Origin: Marixanthomonas sp002364245
GTDB lineage: Bacteria; Bacteroidota; Bacteroidia; Flavobacteriales; Flavobacteriaceae
Direction: 5' to 3'
Length of the DNA: 64,000 nucleotides
Assembly (NCBI GenBank): GCA_963973455.1
Contig: CAXAZF010000002.1
Coordinates: 124,001 to 188,000 of the forward strand
How positions within the stretch are numbered: position 1 is the stretch's first letter; each line of letters begins with the position of its first letter. The translations under genes were made by a program, and so were the position numbers. Of the stretch, positions 43,975 to 53,713 are shown in pieces. Below the pieces are notes generated by a model that was not told the DNA's origin, did no database searches, and worked only from the letters and a program-made list of their open reading frames with translations.

Positions 43975-46900
43975 TTAAACTTCTTCTGTATTTCTTATTT
44001 TAGTCTTGTAGAACACATTTGGTTCTGTTCCTACATATTCTAATAAGTGATACATTCTTTTATCTTTCTTCTCTTTATATACTTCACTTTCGTGATCGTT
44101 GATATCTCCAAATACCATCGCTCCTGTTCCACAAGCTGCAGAACACGCTGTTTGAAACTCAACATCTTTAACTGGACGCCCGTCACGCTTCGCATCAAGA
44201 ATTGTTTTTTGTGTTTTCTGAATACACATAGAACATTTTTCCATTACACCTCGTGAACGCACAACTACATCTGGGTTTAATACCATACGACCAAGGTCGT
44301 TGTTCATGTGGTAGTCAAACTCATCATTTTCATTATATAAGAACCAGTTGAAACGACGTACTTTATAAGGACAGTTGTTTGCACAGTATCTTGTACCCAC
44401 ACAACGATTGTACGCCATATGGTTTTGACCTTGTCTTCCGTGAGAAGTTGCCGCTACTGGACAAACTGTTTCACAAGGTGCGTGATTACAGTGCTGACAC
44501 ATAACTGGCTGGAATGCTACCTGCGGATTTGCAGATGGATTTTCTAATTCTCCAAAACCACCTAATGAACCATTATCTCCAAATAAACCAGAGAACCCTT
44601 CTTTTTTATCTTGATCAACTTCTAATGATTCTTCAGAAGAATAATATCTATCAATACGCAACCAGTGCATATCACGACTTCTTCTAACTTCAGACTTACC
44701 TACAACCGGAACATTGTTTTCGGCGTGACAAGCTATAACACAAGCACCACAACCTGTACAGGCATTTAAGTCTATGGATAAGTTAAAATGATGACCTATT
44801 GAACGGTCAAAATCTTCCCAAAGATCTGCATCTGGTGATGTTACCGGAATTTCTTGATGATCTTTAGACACTTTAGGAACGGCATTCCATTCCTCAACAT
44901 CTTTTGTATTGAATATTTCAAGTGACGTTTCGCGAATAATATCACGACCCATCATAGTATTATGCAATTGTACACAAGCAAATTCGTGAACACCTCCTAC
45001 TTTCTCTAAGGTAACATTTTGTACTGAAGAGAAGTCTTTATATAATGGGAAAGCGTTTACACCAGTTTGCATTTCTTCTTGAATAGCAGCTGTTTTTCCA
45101 TATCCGAAGGCTAAACCAACCGATCCTTTAGCTTGTCCAGGCTGAACAAGTACTGGAACTTTATTTACCACTACGCCATCCATCTTCACATTAACGTACC
45201 CGCCGTTTAATGCTCCGTTTGCTACATTTTCATTTTCAACACCTAATTCTTTCGCATCGGCTGCTGAAATAGTTAAATAATTATCCCAAGACGTACGGGT
45301 AATAGGGTCTGGCATCTCTTGCAACCAAGGGTTGTTAGCTTGCTGACCATCACCTAAAGCAGTTTTAGTGTACAATGTTAGCTCATACCCACCTCCGTTT
45401 TGAGCAGAAGCAGCTAATGCGCCATTATTTGTACCGCTTTCCAACGTCATGTTAGCTTCGTCTGCCGTAGCATCTTCCATAGAAACCTCTGCACTACTTT
45501 CAACAAAACCGTCGTGAAGTGCTTGATTCCATGAACCACCTGCTAACACAGAAGAAGTCCAAGTTTCTTTTATGTAATCGTAATAGTTTTTAGTATTTCC
45601 GGTCCATTTCAACAAACTGTCTTGAAACTGTCTTGTATTGAACAATGGACGAATAGTAGGTTGCATTAAGCTGAAATTTCCTTTTTTCATCTGCACATCT
45701 CCCCAAGATTCTAAATAATGTGGAGTTGCTGCAACCATTTGTGCTAAAGAAGCTGTCGCATCTTCTTTCATAGAAAACGCAAGACTCATATCTAGTTTTT
45801 GATATGCTTCTTTAAATGCTTTGTTGTTTGGGAATGAATACACAGGATCTACCCCTACCGTAATCAAGCCTTTAACACTTCCTGAAACAACACCGTCTAA
45901 TACGCGCATTACTTCAGCAGTGTTTCCTTTACGAGTCATTTTTGGCTTAGCAGTATCCATTACTACACTACCTTTAGACTCATTAAAGTCTAACGCCATT
46001 TTCTGAGCAGCAACATTTGGCAATCCAGTAACTAGGACCCCTTTGCTACCTGCTTTATTTAATTGTGCTTTTGCCTTAGAAACAGCTTCGGCAATATTTT
46101 CTGGCAATCCAGATGCACTACCGCCAGTTAAGGCTTTAAGAATCTGCAATTGCTGCGAAGGTGTAACTGGCACACGCTTATCTGCGTTTGCACCAGAAAG
46201 ACTCATATTAGATTCAAACTGTACGTGGCGAGACATTTTTCCATTTTTTGGAACACGACCTTTTGCATAACCTCCATCGTAGCCTCCACCTTGCCAATCA
46301 CCTAAGAAATCAGCACCTACAGAAACAATTACTTCAGCTTTAGAAAAATCGTAATCTGCTAAGGCGCGAGAACCATATTTACTTTGAAAAGCATCTAAGG
46401 CTTCAGAAGAAGAAACCGTATCGTACACTACGTGACGAACATTTGGATACTTTGTGGTAAACTCTTGTATTAATTTTGAAGTTGATGGACTAGCAAAGGT
46501 TTGCGTAAGCAATACGATATCCTTGCCCCCCATTTCATTCATCTTTTGGGCCATTGAAGCATCAAAATCGCTCCAAGAAACCTCTTCTCCATTAACCAAT
46601 GGTGCCGTTAAGCGATTACTATCGTATAAAGACAAAACAGAAGCGTGCACACGTGCATTTACTCCATCACCATATTTTGAAAGATCATTTCGTTCTATCT
46701 TAATAGGACGACCTTCTCTCGTTTTTACTAACACATTAGCAAAGTCAAACCCATCTGCAATTGTTGTAGCATAAAAATTAGCCACACCCGGAACTATCTC
46801 ATCCGGCGCAACCACGTAAGGGATTGATTTTACCACTGGTCCTTCACAAGCTGCAAGCGATGCCGCCGCAGTTGTAAAACCAACGTACTTTAAGAAATCA

Positions 46901-47058
46901 CGACGTGTTGTTGAAGAAGCCTCTAACGTTTCTTTATCGCCTAAAAAATCATCAGTAGGAATTTCTTCTACAAATTCATTTTCTTGCAACGTCTTAACAA
47001 CAGAGCTGTTTTCGTTTAGCTCTTCAACACTTTTCCAGTATTTCTTGTTTGATGCCAT
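43975..47058 (-). CDS. actB: Alternative complex III subunit ActB (molybdopterin-oxidoreductase-like with Fe-S domain)
   Basis: This 1027-aa periplasmic subunit has a Tat-like signal (TRRDFLKYVG, near residues 52-61). A large domain resembling molybdopterin oxidoreductases follows, which in characterised ActB binds no molybdenum. The C-terminal iron-sulfur domain has four cysteine clusters, beginning CTGCGACVIACHAENN, then CQHCNHAPCETVCP, CVGTRYCANNCP and CSMCIQ...C...CG. These are expected to make three [4Fe-4S] and one [3Fe-4S] cluster and to pass electrons to the hemes of ActA. It lies between actA (74-base gap) and actC. Confidence 0.94.
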   Translation of the reverse strand: MASNKKYWKSVEELNENSSVVKTLQENEFVEEIPTDDFLGDKETLEASSTTRRDFLKYVGFTTAAASLAACEGPVVKSIPYVVAPDEIVPGVANFYATTIADGFDFANVLVKTREGRPIKIERNDLSKYGDGVNARVHASVLSLYDSNRLTAPLVNGEEVSWSDFDASMAQKMNEMGGKDIVLLTQTFASPSTSKLIQEFTTKYPNVRHVVYDTVSSSEALDAFQSKYGSRALADYDFSKAEVIVSVGADFLGDWQGGGYDGGYAKGRVPKNGKMSRHVQFESNMSLSGANADKRVPVTPSQQLQILKALTGGSASGLPENIAEAVSKAKAQLNKAGSKGVLVTGLPNVAAQKMALDFNESKGSVVMDTAKPKMTRKGNTAEVMRVLDGVVSGSVKGLITVGVDPVYSFPNNKAFKEAYQKLDMSLAFSMKEDATASLAQMVAATPHYLESWGDVQMKKGNFSLMQPTIRPLFNTRQFQDSLLKWTGNTKNYYDYIKETWTSSVLAGGSWNQALHDGFVESSAEVSMEDATADEANMTLESGTNNGALAASAQNGGGYELTLYTKTALGDGQQANNPWLQEMPDPITRTSWDNYLTISAADAKELGVENENVANGALNGGYVNVKMDGVVVNKVPVLVQPGQAKGSVGLAFGYGKTAAIQEEMQTGVNAFPLYKDFSSVQNVTLEKVGGVHEFACVQLHNTMMGRDIIRETSLEIFNTKDVEEWNAVPKVSKDHQEIPVTSPDADLWEDFDRSIGHHFNLSIDLNACTGCGACVIACHAENNVPVVGKSEVRRSRDMHWLRIDRYYSSEESLEVDQDKKEGFSGLFGDNGSLGGFGELENPSANPQVAFQPVMCQHCNHAPCETVCPVAATSHGRQGQNHMAYNRCVGTRYCANNCPYKVRRFNWFLYNENDEFDYHMNNDLGRMVLNPDVVVRSRGVMEKCSMCIQKTQKTILDAKRDGRPVKDVEFQTACSAACGTGAMVFGDINDHESEVYKEKKDKRMYHLLEYVGTEPNVFYKTKIRNTEEV

Positions 47059-47132
47059 TTATAGTTATTTAATTTAATAATCGTTTTTCAAAAACAAGCT
47101 TTGAACTTACGATTTCTTTAATCATTTTAATT

Positions 47133-48473
47133 TTAATAGTGACACTTACCACATTCAAGGCCACCCATTTGTGCAGCAGTTAATTGCTCTACACCGTATT
47201 TTTTAGAAAGCTCTTCGTGAATTTTCTCATAATACTCATTTCCTTCCATCCGCACATTAGTATCACGGTGACAGTTAATACACCATCCCATTGTTAATGG
47301 AGAATGTTGCTCCATTATTTCAAATTCTTCTACAGGACCGTGACATTCTTGACATGCTATTCCAGCCACAGTTACGTGTTGCGAGTGATTAAAATACGCG
47401 AAGTCTGGTAGGTTATGAATACGCACCCACTTTACAGGTTTTTCTTCACCTGTGTAAGCTTGTTCGTTTACATCCCAACCCACTGCATCATATAATTTTT
47501 GGATTTCAGCGTCATAAAACTCTTTTGAGTATTCTTCGGTAGCGGTTTCAGGAGCTACTTCAGCAATATTTTTATGACAGCTCATACACACATTAAGTGA
47601 TGGGATACCCGATGTTTTACTTTTTCTTGCCGAAGAGTGACAGAAATTACAGTCTACCTGATTGTCCCCTGCGTGAATTTTATGTGAGAAATGAATTGGC
47701 TGAACAGGAGCGTATCCTTGATCTACACCAACTTGCATCATAAACCCGTACATAAAGTATCCTGCGGTTAACAACAAGAAAACAGATGTTACCAACACCA
47801 AAAATTGATTTTGAATAAATGCCTTCCAAATAGGAGTGCGTTGTTCTTTTTCTGGATACTCAACACCATTTGCAGCAGCAATTCTTTTAAGTGTGTTTGT
47901 TACCAAGAACAACATTACTACTAATAACAAGAATACTAGCGCAAGCGCACCAAGCACGATATTGTTTGAAACGCCATCGCCACCACCTTCACCATCGCCA
48001 CCACCTGGAACTTGAGCAACAGTTGGTTCAGGTTTTGGTTGACTGGTATAAGCTAAAATATTATCTATATCTGTATTGTTTAACTGCGGAAAAGCAGTCA
48101 TTACAGAGTTATTATGTTCTTCAAACAGCTTAACAGCCTGAGGATCCCCAGACTTAATCATCGCCTGACTGTCTTTAATCCATTCGTATAACCAGTCACG
48201 ATCATATTTATCGGCAACACCTCGAAGCGCCGGGCCTGTCGCTTTACGATCTAATTTATGACAAGCAGCACAGTTAGCTTTAAACAAACTTTCTCCGGCC
48301 GCCACATCGCCACCAGACCCTTCGGCCGGGGCAGCTTCGCTAGACGCAGCTGCAGTTGTATCGGTAGCAGCAGATTGATCTTGCGCTGAAACGGTAGTGG
48401 AAACTGTTAGCAATAGAGCCAACAAGAGAAATGACAAAAATGAGGATAGATTTCGGTAATTCACCTTTTTCAT
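47133..48473 (-). CDS. actA: Alternative complex III multiheme cytochrome ActA
   Basis: The first gene of the operon encodes a 446-aa protein with a signal-like N-terminus (about 1-30). It has six CxxCH motifs. One is in an N-terminal class I cytochrome domain (C68-H72, CAACHK) and five are in the C-terminal half (CNFCH, CMSCH, CQECH, CINCH, CGKCH). Two transmembrane helices (about 170-192 and 215-238) separate the two parts. The five-heme part corresponds to the pentaheme ActA described in Rhodothermus. The extra N-terminal heme domain would give six hemes in one chain. Its role as electron outlet to the oxidase is an inference. Confidence 0.94.
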   Translation of the reverse strand: MKKVNYRNLSSFLSFLLLALLLTVSTTVSAQDQSAATDTTAAASSEAAPAEGSGGDVAAGESLFKANCAACHKLDRKATGPALRGVADKYDRDWLYEWIKDSQAMIKSGDPQAVKLFEEHNNSVMTAFPQLNNTDIDNILAYTSQPKPEPTVAQVPGGGDGEGGGDGVSNNIVLGALALVFLLLVVMLFLVTNTLKRIAAANGVEYPEKEQRTPIWKAFIQNQFLVLVTSVFLLLTAGYFMYGFMMQVGVDQGYAPVQPIHFSHKIHAGDNQVDCNFCHSSARKSKTSGIPSLNVCMSCHKNIAEVAPETATEEYSKEFYDAEIQKLYDAVGWDVNEQAYTGEEKPVKWVRIHNLPDFAYFNHSQHVTVAGIACQECHGPVEEFEIMEQHSPLTMGWCINCHRDTNVRMEGNEYYEKIHEELSKKYGVEQLTAAQMGGLECGKCHY

Positions 48474-48502
48474 ACTGACGGTTAATTATTGTCCATAAGT
48501 TT

Positions 48503-48542
48503 GGTACGTAATTGGTTACTAAAATTAGTGGTTTAACGTACC
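48503..48542 (-). promoter_or_regulatory. actA: Nested hairpin in the act operon leader
   Basis: GGTACGT and ACGTACC (48503-48509, 48536-48542) form a perfect 7-bp outer stem. Inside it ACTA and TAGT can form a smaller one. No T-tract follows. It lies between the -7 element at 48556 and the actA start, so it would be in the 5' leader RNA. Confidence 0.4.
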
Positions 48543-48555
48543 TCAAATAACGGCA

Positions 48556-48563
48556 CAAAAATA
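48556..48563 (-). promoter_or_regulatory. actA: -7 element of the act-ctaCD operon
   Basis: The minus strand reads TATTTTTG, a full match to TAnnTTTG. There is no TTG at 17-23 bases, though TTC lies 19 bases upstream (48585-48583). Transcription would start near 48549, leaving a leader of about 75 bases. Confidence 0.5.
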
Positions 48564-48661
48564 CATTATAAAGTCGATTTTAGAAATCCAAACAAAGTGT
48601 TAACAACTAATTTATACTTGTTCTAAATAATATTGAAGTCGGTTTTATAGTTATAATGAAG

Positions 48662-48669
48662 TACATTTG
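48662..48669 (+). promoter_or_regulatory. -7 element of the SPOR-domain gene
   Basis: TACATTTG matches TAnnTTTG, 18 bases before the ATG at 48688. The nearest upstream TTG (48633-48635) is 26 bases away. Confidence 0.5.
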
Positions 48670-48687
48670 CACTATATAAATTGAACC

Positions 48688-49083
48688 ATGAAAACAGCTT
48701 ATTTTTATAAATTGGTTATTGTCAGCCTGTTGTTTGCTTTCTTTTCAAACACAACAATGGCACAACAAGGAAAAGTAACCATTAATCAAGATCCGAAAAT
48801 AGAACAATTGCTAACATTGAAAAAAAGCCTGGAAAAGGACAACAAATTATCTAACGGCTATACCATACAACTCTATTACGGCGAACTTACAAAAGCCAAT
48901 ACCATTATAAAAAGATACCGTGGCCTTTACGGAACTTGGCCAGCCTCAATTGAATATGAGACACCCAATTATAAAGTTTGGGTTGGTAGTTTTAGTGATC
49001 GTTTAGACGCCGATAGAGCGTTGATAGAGATACAAAAAGGATTTCCTTCTGCTTTTATTTTAAAGCCACAGAACCGAAGCTAA
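48688..49083 (+). CDS. Secreted SPOR-domain protein
   Basis: This 131-aa protein has a signal peptide (about residues 1-25, ending Met-Ala-Gln) and one SPOR domain at about residues 55-127. The pattern GYTIQLYYGELTKANTII, then YKVWVGSFSDRLDADRALIEI and FILKP, is typical of the fold. SPOR domains bind peptidoglycan strands stripped of stem peptides, often at division sites. The rest of the protein is short, so it may act alone or as part of a complex. It is divergent from the act operon and converges on infB, with a strong terminator between. Confidence 0.9.
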   Translation: MKTAYFYKLVIVSLLFAFFSNTTMAQQGKVTINQDPKIEQLLTLKKSLEKDNKLSNGYTIQLYYGELTKANTIIKRYRGLYGTWPASIEYETPNYKVWVGSFSDRLDADRALIEIQKGFPSAFILKPQNRS

Positions 49084-49101
49084 AATCAAACCACAGTAAA
49101 T

Positions 49102-49133
49102 AAAAAAAGACCTCAATATTGAGGTCTTTTTTT
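49102..49133. terminator. Bidirectional terminator between the SPOR gene and infB
   Basis: A perfect 32-base palindrome (49102-49117 with 49118-49133, effective loop of 4 in AATATT) carries runs of A on the left and T on the right. It serves both convergent genes. Confidence 0.9.
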
Positions 49134-49160
49134 ATTTAGAACAAGATATTGTCTCAAAAA

Positions 49161-51887
49161 CTACTTAAGCTTTTTCTTAACAGCTACTTCCTGGAATGCT
49201 TCAATTACATCGCCTTCTTTAAGGTCGTTGTAATTTTTGATTTGCATACCACAATCATACCCTTTTGAAACTTCTTTCACATCATCCTTAAATCGTTTCA
49301 AGGAAGCCAATTCGCCAGTGTAAACAACCACACCTTCTCGAATTAGACGAATACCAGAGTTTCGGTAAATTTTACCACTTGTAACCATACAACCAGCAAT
49401 TGTACCGATTTTAGATATTTTAAAGGTTTCCCTTATTTCAGCATTACCTGTGATTTCCTCTTTAATTTCAGGGGAAAGCATACCTTCCATCGCATCTTTA
49501 AGATCGTTGATGGCTGCATAAATAATAGAATACATTCTGATATCGATTTCTTCTTTATCGGCTATCTGGCGTGCATTACCCATTGGTCGCACATTAAATC
49601 CTATTATAATAGCATCGGAAGCTGAAGCTAGCAACACATCACTTTCGGTAATGGCTCCAACTCCTTTATGTATAATGTTTACTTGTATTTCTTCAGTAGA
49701 AAGTTTCTGGAAAGAATCTGTCAAGGCTTCAACCGAACCGTCCACATCACCTTTAAGGATGATATTAAGCTCTTTAAAGTCTCCTAATGCAATTCGTCTT
49801 CCAATTTCGTCAAGTGTAATATGACGCTGTGTTCTTACAGACTGCTCACGTTGTAGCTGAGTACGCTTGTTGGCAATATCTTTCGCTTCGCGTTCATCTT
49901 CAAACACATTGAATTTATCACCCGCTTGTGGCGCTCCATCCAATCCTAAAATAGAGACTGGAGTAGAAGGACCTGCTTCTTTAACATTGTTGCCTCGCTC
50001 ATCTTGCATCGCTTTAATTTTACCGCTATGCTGACCAGCTAATACATAATCACCAACTTTTAATGTACCTCCTTGAACCAAAATGGTAGAAACGTATCCG
50101 CGTCCTTTATCTAAGTATGCTTCAACTACGGTACCGTTGGCAATTTTATTTGGGTTTGCTTTAAGCTCTAATATTTCAGCCTCAAGCAATACTTTCTCTA
50201 ATAATTCTGGAACTCCTTCTCCAGTTTTTGCTGAAATATCGTGCGATTGAATTTTACCGCCCCAATCTTCAACTAACAAGTTCATACTCGCTAATCCTTC
50301 TTTAATTTTATCTGGATTTGCTGTAGGCCTATCAATTTTATTAATTGCAAATACAATAGGCACACCTGCAGCCTGTGCGTGACTTATCGCTTCTTTGGTT
50401 TGTGGCATAATATCATCATCGGCCGCAATTACAATAATGGCAAGGTCAGTTACTTGAGCACCTCTTGCACGCATCGCGGTAAACGCCTCGTGACCTGGTG
50501 TATCAAGGAAAGCTATTTTTTGTCCGTCTTCCAGCTGCACGCCGTAAGCACCAATGTGCTGTGTGATTCCACCGGATTCTCCAGCAATAACATTTTCTTT
50601 ACGAACGTAATCCAGCAAAGAGGTTTTACCGTGATCAACGTGTCCCATTACAGTAACAATAGGAGCTCTTGGTTTTAAATCTTCTGGCGCATCTTGATCC
50701 TCTTGAATACTTTCTTCAATATCTGCAGTGACAAATTCTACTTCGTAATCAAATTCTTCTGCAACAATGGTAAGGGTTTCTGCATCTAAACGCTGGTTCA
50801 TTGTTACCATCATTCCAAGAGACATACAAGCCGATATAATTTTAGTAACGGGCACATTCATCATCGTTGCTACTTCACTTACGGTTACAAATTCTGTAAC
50901 TTTAAGTAACTTACTGTCTGCTTCTTGCTGTGCTAAATCGTCTTCCGTTTTTTGACGGTGACTATCTCTTTTATCCCTACGGTATTTAGCTCCTTTTCCT
51001 TTTGAAGATTTTCCCTGAAGCTTTTCAAGGGTTTCCCGTACTTGTTTTTGGATTTCTTCCTCGGTAGGCTCTTCTTTAGGTGCGTTTGATCTTCCTTTGC
51101 CACGCCCTCTGTTATCCTTAAAGTTACCTTTATTAGGAGCTTTTTTACTGATACGGCGTCTGCGGCTTTTTTTACCTTTCTTGTCGTCGTCTTTCTTTTC
51201 TTTCTTTTTCTTTTCAGGCTTTTTAAACTTGGAGAGATCTATTTTTTCACCTGTAAAGTTAGGACCGTCTAATTTTTTATAATTAGTTTGAACAGAGCCA
51301 GAATCTTTCTCTTCTTCTTTCTTTTCTGTCTCAGTTTTCGGCTCTTCTTTAGATTTTTTAGCCTCAGGTTTTTCCTCTTTAGCTTTTGGCTCTTCCTTTT
51401 TAGATGCTTCCTTTTTTGAAGTTTCTTTCTTAGCTTCGGGCTTTGCCTCTTTAACTTTTTCCGCTGCCTTTTCTTCTACTTTCTCTTCCGTTTTCTTAGC
51501 AGCAGGTTCTGTTTTCTCTTCAACTTTCTTCTTATTGGCATCTAAATCAATTTTCCCTACTTGTTTAGGGCCATTGAGCTTGGCTTCAGCTTTTACAACC
51601 TTTTGAGCTTCTTTCTTTTGCTTTTCTTCTAACTCACGCTCACGCTCTAAACGAAGTTCTTCTTTCTCTTTGCGCTTTTCTTCACCAACTTCCTTAGACT
51701 CCATCTTCTTACTCTTGTCAGTTTCGAACTCGTCAAAAAGCACTCCGTATTCTTCATCTGAAATTTTCGTGGTTGGACGTGCGTCCACCTCGTAGCCTTT
51801 AGAACTTAAAAATTCTACGGCACGATCCAGCGAGATGTTGAATTCGCGTAATACTTTGTTTAGCCTTTTCGATTTTACTTCAGCCAT
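49161..51887 (-). CDS. infB: Translation initiation factor IF-2
   Basis: IF-2 is the GTPase that places initiator tRNA in the ribosomal P site. The 908-aa product has a long N-terminal domain (about 50-330) rich in Lys and Glu. The G domain starts near residue 410 (GHVDHGKTS, DTPGHEAF, NKID) and is followed by the C-terminal domains. The low-complexity N-terminal part is usual for the phylum and much larger than the catalytic part needs. It follows nusA after 57 bases in the rimP-nusA-infB operon, an order conserved across bacteria. Confidence 0.98.
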   Translation of the reverse strand: MAEVKSKRLNKVLREFNISLDRAVEFLSSKGYEVDARPTTKISDEEYGVLFDEFETDKSKKMESKEVGEEKRKEKEELRLERERELEEKQKKEAQKVVKAEAKLNGPKQVGKIDLDANKKKVEEKTEPAAKKTEEKVEEKAAEKVKEAKPEAKKETSKKEASKKEEPKAKEEKPEAKKSKEEPKTETEKKEEEKDSGSVQTNYKKLDGPNFTGEKIDLSKFKKPEKKKKEKKDDDKKGKKSRRRRISKKAPNKGNFKDNRGRGKGRSNAPKEEPTEEEIQKQVRETLEKLQGKSSKGKGAKYRRDKRDSHRQKTEDDLAQQEADSKLLKVTEFVTVSEVATMMNVPVTKIISACMSLGMMVTMNQRLDAETLTIVAEEFDYEVEFVTADIEESIQEDQDAPEDLKPRAPIVTVMGHVDHGKTSLLDYVRKENVIAGESGGITQHIGAYGVQLEDGQKIAFLDTPGHEAFTAMRARGAQVTDLAIIVIAADDDIMPQTKEAISHAQAAGVPIVFAINKIDRPTANPDKIKEGLASMNLLVEDWGGKIQSHDISAKTGEGVPELLEKVLLEAEILELKANPNKIANGTVVEAYLDKGRGYVSTILVQGGTLKVGDYVLAGQHSGKIKAMQDERGNNVKEAGPSTPVSILGLDGAPQAGDKFNVFEDEREAKDIANKRTQLQREQSVRTQRHITLDEIGRRIALGDFKELNIILKGDVDGSVEALTDSFQKLSTEEIQVNIIHKGVGAITESDVLLASASDAIIIGFNVRPMGNARQIADKEEIDIRMYSIIYAAINDLKDAMEGMLSPEIKEEITGNAEIRETFKISKIGTIAGCMVTSGKIYRNSGIRLIREGVVVYTGELASLKRFKDDVKEVSKGYDCGMQIKNYNDLKEGDVIEAFQEVAVKKKLK

Positions 51888-51944
51888 ATAAATGCTTTCT
51901 CCTTTTTGTCTTATAAATATGTGTAAAAGTAGGTAAAGTTACAA

Positions 51945-53177
51945 CTACTCTTCAAATTCTTCTTTTAAAATGTTAATAACGTGCTTAACAGTTTCCTCTT
52001 CAAGATCGGTTCTTTTAATCAAATCGGCCATGTCATACTCAAGAACACTCTTGGCTGTATCCAGACCAATTTTTTGAAATTCTTTAATAATCCAATCTTC
52101 GATTTCATCGGAAAATTCACGTAATTCTACATCTTCTTCTGCGCCTTCACGCAATACATCAATTTCATAACCAGTTAGTTGCCCGGCCAATCTAATGTTG
52201 TGACCGCCACGACCAATTGCTTTTGAAACTTCTTCTGGGCGCAATAAAACTTCTGCGCGTTTGTTTTCTTCGTCTATCTTTATTGAAGTCACTTTTGCAG
52301 GACTCAATGCTCTTGTGATAAACAAATTTAGGTTATTGGTGTAATTAATTACATCAATATTTTCGTTACCTAGTTCACGAACTATACCATGAATACGGGA
52401 TCCTTTCATCCCTACACAAGCTCCTACAGGATCAATACGGTCATCGTACGAATCTACAGCAACTTTTGCTTTTTCACCTGGTATTCTTACAACTTTTTGA
52501 ACATTTATTAACCCATCAAATACTTCAGGGATTTCTTGCTCAAATAGTTTTTCAAGGAATATAGGGCTTGCACGTGACATGATAATAACCGGCTTGTTCC
52601 CTTTAAGCTCAACACTTTCGATAATTCCTCGAACATTGTCTCCTTTTCTGAAAAAATCTGAAGGGATTTGTCTATCCTTCGGCATGATAATTTCATTTCC
52701 TTCATCATCAAGCAAAATTACAGCACGGTGACGAATATGGTGCACCTCAGCGGTATAAATATCACCTTCTAACTCTTTAAATTGCTTGTAAATGTTTGTA
52801 TTATCGTGTTCGTGTATTTTTGAAATTAAATTTTGACGTAGCGCTAAAATAGAGCGGCGTCCTAAATCTATTAATTTTACTTCTTCTGAAACATCTTCCC
52901 CAATTTCAAAATCGGGTTCAATTTTTTGTGCTTCGGAAAGTGATATTTCTTCATTGTCATCTTCAACTTCGCCATCTGCAACCACAATTCGGTTACGCCA
53001 AATCTCTAAATCCCCTTTATCTGGGTTTATAATTATATCAAAATTATCATCACTTCCGTATTTTTTCTTCAAAGCGTTTCTAAAAACGTCTTCCAGTATC
53101 GCCATAAGCGTTACCCTATCAATAAGCTTATCGTCTTTAAATTCTGAAAAAGAATCGATTAACGCTAAATTTTCCAT
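51945..53177 (-). CDS. nusA: Transcription termination/antitermination factor NusA
   Basis: NusA binds RNA polymerase and RNA and modulates pausing, termination and antitermination. The 410-aa product has an N-terminal polymerase-binding domain, an S1 domain (about 135-200) and two KH domains (VGMKGSRIHGIVREL and GRGGHNIRLAGQL). It ends with an Asp/Glu-rich tail and lacks the two C-terminal acidic repeats of E. coli NusA (495 aa). It lies 6 bases from rimP. The operon leader has a terminator-like hairpin, a plausible site for self-regulation. Confidence 0.97.
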   Translation of the reverse strand: MENLALIDSFSEFKDDKLIDRVTLMAILEDVFRNALKKKYGSDDNFDIIINPDKGDLEIWRNRIVVADGEVEDDNEEISLSEAQKIEPDFEIGEDVSEEVKLIDLGRRSILALRQNLISKIHEHDNTNIYKQFKELEGDIYTAEVHHIRHRAVILLDDEGNEIIMPKDRQIPSDFFRKGDNVRGIIESVELKGNKPVIIMSRASPIFLEKLFEQEIPEVFDGLINVQKVVRIPGEKAKVAVDSYDDRIDPVGACVGMKGSRIHGIVRELGNENIDVINYTNNLNLFITRALSPAKVTSIKIDEENKRAEVLLRPEEVSKAIGRGGHNIRLAGQLTGYEIDVLREGAEEDVELREFSDEIEDWIIKEFQKIGLDTAKSVLEYDMADLIKRTDLEEETVKHVINILKEEFEE

Positions 53178-53183
53178 GTCATT

Positions 53184-53648
53184 CTAATTAAATGTTATCA
53201 TCACTTTTGCTTCAACAATATCGTTATAAGGCAACACCGCTTCTTTTCTAACAGTGTGCTTTCCCTTACCTACAGGCTTAGGTTCTCGTGTTTTCCACTT
53301 TAAAGTAACCTCAGTATCGGTAGCTTCGGTTAACTCTCCTTCAATAGCTTCTCCAGATTCGGTTTTAACCTGTAATTTTCTACCAATATTCTTTTTGTAT
53401 TGGCGGGCAGCCTGTAAGGGTTGTGAAACCCCTGCGGACATTACTTCTAAAGAAAAATCGGTCTCTTCACGATCTAGATTATGCTCGATAGCGCGACTTA
53501 CAGCAATACAATCTTCAACAGTAACACCGTTATCACCATCGATAGTAATTCTTATCTGATTGGTCTCAGTCACAGTAAAGTCTATTAAAAACAACGATTT
53601 GTTGTCTTCAAGAGCTTTTTCCAATAATTGCAATACCTTTTCACGCAT
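53184..53648 (-). CDS. rimP: Ribosome maturation factor RimP
   Basis: RimP assists late assembly of the 30S subunit. The 154-aa product has the family's two-domain layout. The N-terminal alpha-beta part holds the DGDNGVTVEDCIAVSRAIE motif near residues 37-55, and LEVMSAGVSQPL follows. The C-terminal half is a small SH3-like barrel. It is the first gene of the rimP-nusA-infB operon. A terminator-like hairpin lies in the short leader just ahead of the start codon. Confidence 0.95.
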   Translation of the reverse strand: MREKVLQLLEKALEDNKSLFLIDFTVTETNQIRITIDGDNGVTVEDCIAVSRAIEHNLDREETDFSLEVMSAGVSQPLQAARQYKKNIGRKLQVKTESGEAIEGELTEATDTEVTLKWKTREPKPVGKGKHTVRKEAVLPYNDIVEAKVMITFN

Positions 53649-53660
53649 AAATTTAAGCTA

Positions 53661-53688
53661 TAAAAAGAGGGGACTTTTTTGTCCCCTC
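53661..53688 (-). promoter_or_regulatory. rimP: Terminator-like hairpin in the rimP-nusA-infB leader
   Basis: GAGGGGAC and GTCCCCTC (53667-53674 and 53681-53688) form a perfect 8-bp stem with a six-base A loop on the minus-strand RNA. UUUUUAU follows directly, then the rimP ATG after 12 bases. It sits downstream of the -7 element and upstream of the first codon, so it looks like an intrinsic terminator placed as an attenuator. No upstream minus-strand gene exists that could need it. Confidence 0.65.
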
Positions 53689-53713
53689 AGCTAGTTGCTT
53701 ATCTAATTCGGTG

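Noticed and set aside
51097..51282. Open frame opposite the Lys-rich N-terminus of infB
   Set aside because: Its Leu/Phe/Ser-rich sequence is the complement of the Lys/Glu-rich repeat and shows no start context.
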